From the NCBI GenBank assembly GCA_902766655.1, contig CACXEL010000200.1:1-8164 (forward strand): a stretch of DNA of 8,164 nt, read 5' to 3'. The position numbers and the translations under genes are program-made. The stretch is from an uncultured Lachnospiraceae bacterium (GTDB lineage Bacteria > Bacillota > Clostridia > Lachnospirales > Lachnospiraceae). This document shows, in pieces, positions 6,372 to 8,164 of this stretch; the first letter of the stretch is position 1; every line of letters starts with the position of its first letter. The notes below the pieces were generated by a model, which saw nothing but the letters and a program-made list of their open reading frames with translations, made no database searches and was not told where the DNA came from.

Positions 6372-7787
6372 TCAGGCCATGTCGAACTGTGTGATGGTCT
6401 CGTAGAGGACTTCGTCCGTCTCCGGGTCGAGCAGCTGGAGCCGGTAGGTATGCTTGAGGCTTCTGCCGGGCACCAGGAACTGGGTATGGAGGTCGTCGAG
6501 CTGTTCTCCCGGGATCTCCTCACCGTCGATCCACTCGCCTTTCTTTTCGGTGACCTTGCAGAGCCTGGCCTTGGTCGGGATATCTCTGTAGGAGATGCCG
6601 GACACCACGAACTTCGTGTTCGTGATGGTGCCCTCCGCGGAGCTCTTGGTCTGGTACTCGCCCTGGTCGGTCAGGTAGGATCTCCGATAGCCTGCCCACA
6701 GGATTTCGCCGTTATCCGGATATCTCTCCGCCAGGGTGTCATAGAAATAGTCGCCCGCCGGGTCCTTCAGGTACATGGCCAGGAAATCGGCTATCTTCTC
6801 GCTTCCCCGGATATTCACGTGGTCGTAGTTGAGGAAGTCGGCATCCTTGAGGTCGAGGTATTCTTCCTTCACCCTGTTCAGGTCGATGACGTCCACCCCG
6901 TTCTCCGCGGCGAGGTCGCACACCATCGCGGTGATCTTCCCGTAGTCCGGGAAGTGCATGAAATAGTACTCAAAGTAGGGATCGATGAGGAAGCTGAGCT
7001 TCACGCCCTTCTTCCTGCACAGGTCGATGGTCCTGCCGAGATAGGCGAACTCCCACTCCTGGACGTCCTCCGCGGAGAAGTTGTCGAGACTGGCCGAGTC
7101 CATATAGACCGCAAGGGTATCGTCGCCGAGCGTCTCATTCGTGTTGAACTGGCCCCTTCCCCGATAGACCTTGCCGCTCTGATAATTCCGGTATTTATCG
7201 GTCTGCTTGGCCGCATAGTTCTCCGCGAGCGTGGCCGGCGAGGGCACATTCTGGGGATCGAAATTGCGGCGCAGGCGGAGGAAGGAATTGATATACCTGT
7301 CCGACTCGAAGGCATCCGTCAAAAAGGCGATCCTGTTCGCCTGCGACCGGATATAGTCCGAGATGATGTAGACCGCCGTCTCGTTGGGCTTGGTGATCTC
7401 CAGTCTGGAGATGGAGATGCCCATGATGACGTGGTCCACCTTCTTGGCCGAAATGGCTTCCCGGATGGTATAGTAGGACTCCATAAAGTCCTGGCTGGAG
7501 GTGCCGAGGTTGAAGGCCTCGCCGCCCATGTCCTCCGACAGCTTTTCGGCGTTGGCGTACCGCATGGTGTGCGAGGAGCCGACGAAGACGACGTCCATTT
7601 CATCCGCCGCCTCGTAAAAATCGTGGAAGGTGATCCGGGTCCAGGAGCTGGCGTCATTGGAGACGAACTGATCCAGGAATCGATAGATCGTGCAAAGACC
7701 GGCCAGGAAGAGAGCCAGGATAAAGGCCCGGCCGGCGTAGGTCCAGAGCCGCTTCCGGTCTGAAAAGAGTTCTCTTATTTTCTGCAT
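6372..7787 (-). CDS. Membrane-anchored SGNH/DltD-like acyl-transfer protein
   Basis: First gene of the operon, 471 residues. A basic N-terminus (KIREL, RKR) is followed by one hydrophobic segment at about 20-38, giving an N-in anchor with the bulk outside. The SGNH-like domain begins VVFVGSSHTMRY (66-77), where Ser72 aligns with the GDSL nucleophile, then FNLGTSSQDF (92-101) and YDHVNIRGSEKIADF (321-335) with His323 as the likely catalytic histidine. The residue three before that His, usually Asp, is Asn320; Asp322 and Asp317 are nearby. About 120 residues after position 350, rich in short polar strand-like stretches, form an unrecognised C-terminal domain. The position beside the MBOAT gene parallels DltD and AlgJ/AlgX/PatB, which complete acyl transfer to an extracellular polymer. 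The ATG at 7787 has GGAG at 7799-7802, eleven bases upstream, a modest site. Assignment to SGNH-like is firm; the DltD role is inferred from context. Confidence 0.88.
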   Translation of the reverse strand: MQKIRELFSDRKRLWTYAGRAFILALFLAGLCTIYRFLDQFVSNDASSWTRITFHDFYEAADEMDVVFVGSSHTMRYANAEKLSEDMGGEAFNLGTSSQDFMESYYTIREAISAKKVDHVIMGISISRLEITKPNETAVYIISDYIRSQANRIAFLTDAFESDRYINSFLRLRRNFDPQNVPSPATLAENYAAKQTDKYRNYQSGKVYRGRGQFNTNETLGDDTLAVYMDSASLDNFSAEDVQEWEFAYLGRTIDLCRKKGVKLSFLIDPYFEYYFMHFPDYGKITAMVCDLAAENGVDVIDLNRVKEEYLDLKDADFLNYDHVNIRGSEKIADFLAMYLKDPAGDYFYDTLAERYPDNGEILWAGYRRSYLTDQGEYQTKSSAEGTITNTKFVVSGISYRDIPTKARLCKVTEKKGEWIDGEEIPGEQLDDLHTQFLVPGRSLKHTYRLQLLDPETDEVLYETITQFDMA

Positions 7788-7950
7788 GTAACGATTTTCT
7801 CCAATAGGGGTATATCAAAAGGCTTTCCCGCAGACGCGCGGTATCTCTCTGCACAGAACCGCAGTTTTTCGGGCCATGCCCCGCAGGACAGGGCAGGAAA
7901 TGAAGACCGCCTGCTGATGCTGCCCGGTTTCGGAACTGCGCGATAATAAT

Positions 7951-7978
7951 ATTATATTCCGCACCGGGGCAGAGTCCA
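7951..7978 (-). promoter_or_regulatory. Candidate proximal sigma-A promoter for the operon
   Basis: On the minus strand TGGACT (at 7973-7978, four of six matches to TTGACA) is separated by 16 bases from a perfect TATAAT (at 7951-7956). Transcription would begin near 7945, giving a leader of roughly 155 bases before the DltD-like gene. It sits in an AT-rich island in otherwise GC-rich DNA, which supports it. It has not been tested against other promoters. Confidence 0.5.
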
Positions 7979-7982
7979 GTCC

Positions 7983-8011
7983 ATTATAACACCTATCTGG
8001 ATATTTTGCAG
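7983..8011 (-). promoter_or_regulatory. Candidate distal sigma-A promoter
   Basis: A second perfect TATAAT on the minus strand (7983-7988) has CTGCAA at 8006-8011 with a 17-base spacer, only three of six matches at -35. It lies about 32 bases upstream of the proximal candidate, so the two may be alternatives or tandem promoters. Confidence 0.35.
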
Positions 8012-8046
8012 GTTTTTCCGAATATTTTCGTACTGCCAGGGGGCGC

Positions 8047-8164
8047 GGGAGCCCTCACTCGGGCTGCAGGATCCTCCCCGGGAGCCGCAGGAGCCTTCAC
8101 TCAGGCTGCAGGATCCTCCCCGGGAGCCGTGAGACCCTTCACTCGGGCTGCAGGATCCTCCCCG
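8047..8164. repeat. 42-base GC-rich tandem repeat, three copies, running off the window
   Basis: The motif TCACTC(G/A)GGCTGCAGGATCC, followed by TCCCCG, recurs at 8055, 8097 and 8139, an exact period of 42 bases; the third copy is cut by the window end. Each copy contains a small hairpin around TCACTC: AGCCC/GGGCT in copy one (8050-8065), AGCCT/AGGCT in copy two (8092-8107) and a weaker ACCCT/GGGCT in copy three (8134-8149). The period is a multiple of three, and the minus strand stays open from the window edge to a TAA at 7952-7954, encoding a Gly/Ser/Cys-rich 14-residue repeat. It could therefore be the tail of an upstream gene, but low-complexity content and the paired arm changes favour a non-coding structural repeat. 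Confidence 0.85.

Larger units (their letters stand above)
7788..8046. other. Gene-less upstream and leader region of the operon
   Basis: I see no convincing gene here. It holds the two candidate promoters (7951-8011), then on the minus strand a leader of about 155 bases up to the first start codon. Only short, weak stems are visible in the leader (for example TGCCC facing GGGCA), and I recognise no riboswitch or T-box. A 10-base palindrome, ATAATATTAT at 7946-7955, overlaps the proximal -10 element and could be an operator. Confidence 0.5.

Noticed and set aside
4770..7787. Alginate O-acetylation (AlgI/AlgJ) identity for the MBOAT and SGNH pair
   Set aside because: The adjacent AMP ligase and carrier protein point to a Dlt-type thioester donor, and no alginate genes are present; the resemblance is at family level only.
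7788..7950. Riboswitch or T-box in the operon leader
   Set aside because: Only short weak stems are visible, and no conserved riboswitch core or T-box sequence is recognisable.
8047..8164. CRISPR array
   Set aside because: The period is 42 bases with nearly the whole unit conserved, so there are no unique spacers, and no cas genes are present.

Overview
The window looks like chromosomal DNA from a fairly GC-rich member of the Clostridia (Bacillota), possibly Lachnospiraceae or a relative. This is inferred from the strong AGGAGG-type ribosome binding sites, GC-rich codon use with AT-rich intergenic edges, and the Gram-positive style D-alanylation-like gene set. The species cannot be named from the sequence alone.

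All seven supportable genes lie on the minus strand and read right to left as one probable operon (7787 to 107). The first four form a Dlt-like envelope acylation cassette: a membrane-anchored SGNH/DltD-like protein (6372-7787), an MBOAT acyltransferase of the DltB/AlgI type (4770-6347), an AMP-forming acyl ligase of the DltA type (3327-4742) and a DltC-like acyl carrier protein (2990-3217). Three further genes follow: an alpha/beta hydrolase (2163-2975), an integral-membrane acyltransferase-3 protein (1172-2191) that overlaps it by 29 bases, and a leaderless SGNH/GDSL hydrolase (107-1012).

The likely scheme is as follows. The ligase activates a carboxylic acid with ATP and loads it on the carrier protein. 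The MBOAT protein takes the acyl group across the membrane. The DltD-like protein passes it to an extracellular acceptor. Two details set this apart from textbook Dlt. The MBOAT protein ends in FMYQQF, matching the F-x-Y-x-x-F acyl-acceptor motif that the separate DltX peptide carries in classical Dlt systems. The ligase has YGLS where amino-acid activating enzymes have F-D-x-S, so its substrate may not be D-alanine.

Non-coding structure includes a near-perfect 103-base palindrome (1064-1166) between the last two genes, a short GC-rich hairpin before the carrier-protein gene (3268-3287), an AT-rich inverted repeat at the left edge (1-38), two candidate promoters (7951-8011), and at the right edge three copies of a 42-base GC-rich tandem repeat (8047-8164) whose hairpin arms co-vary between copies one and two.
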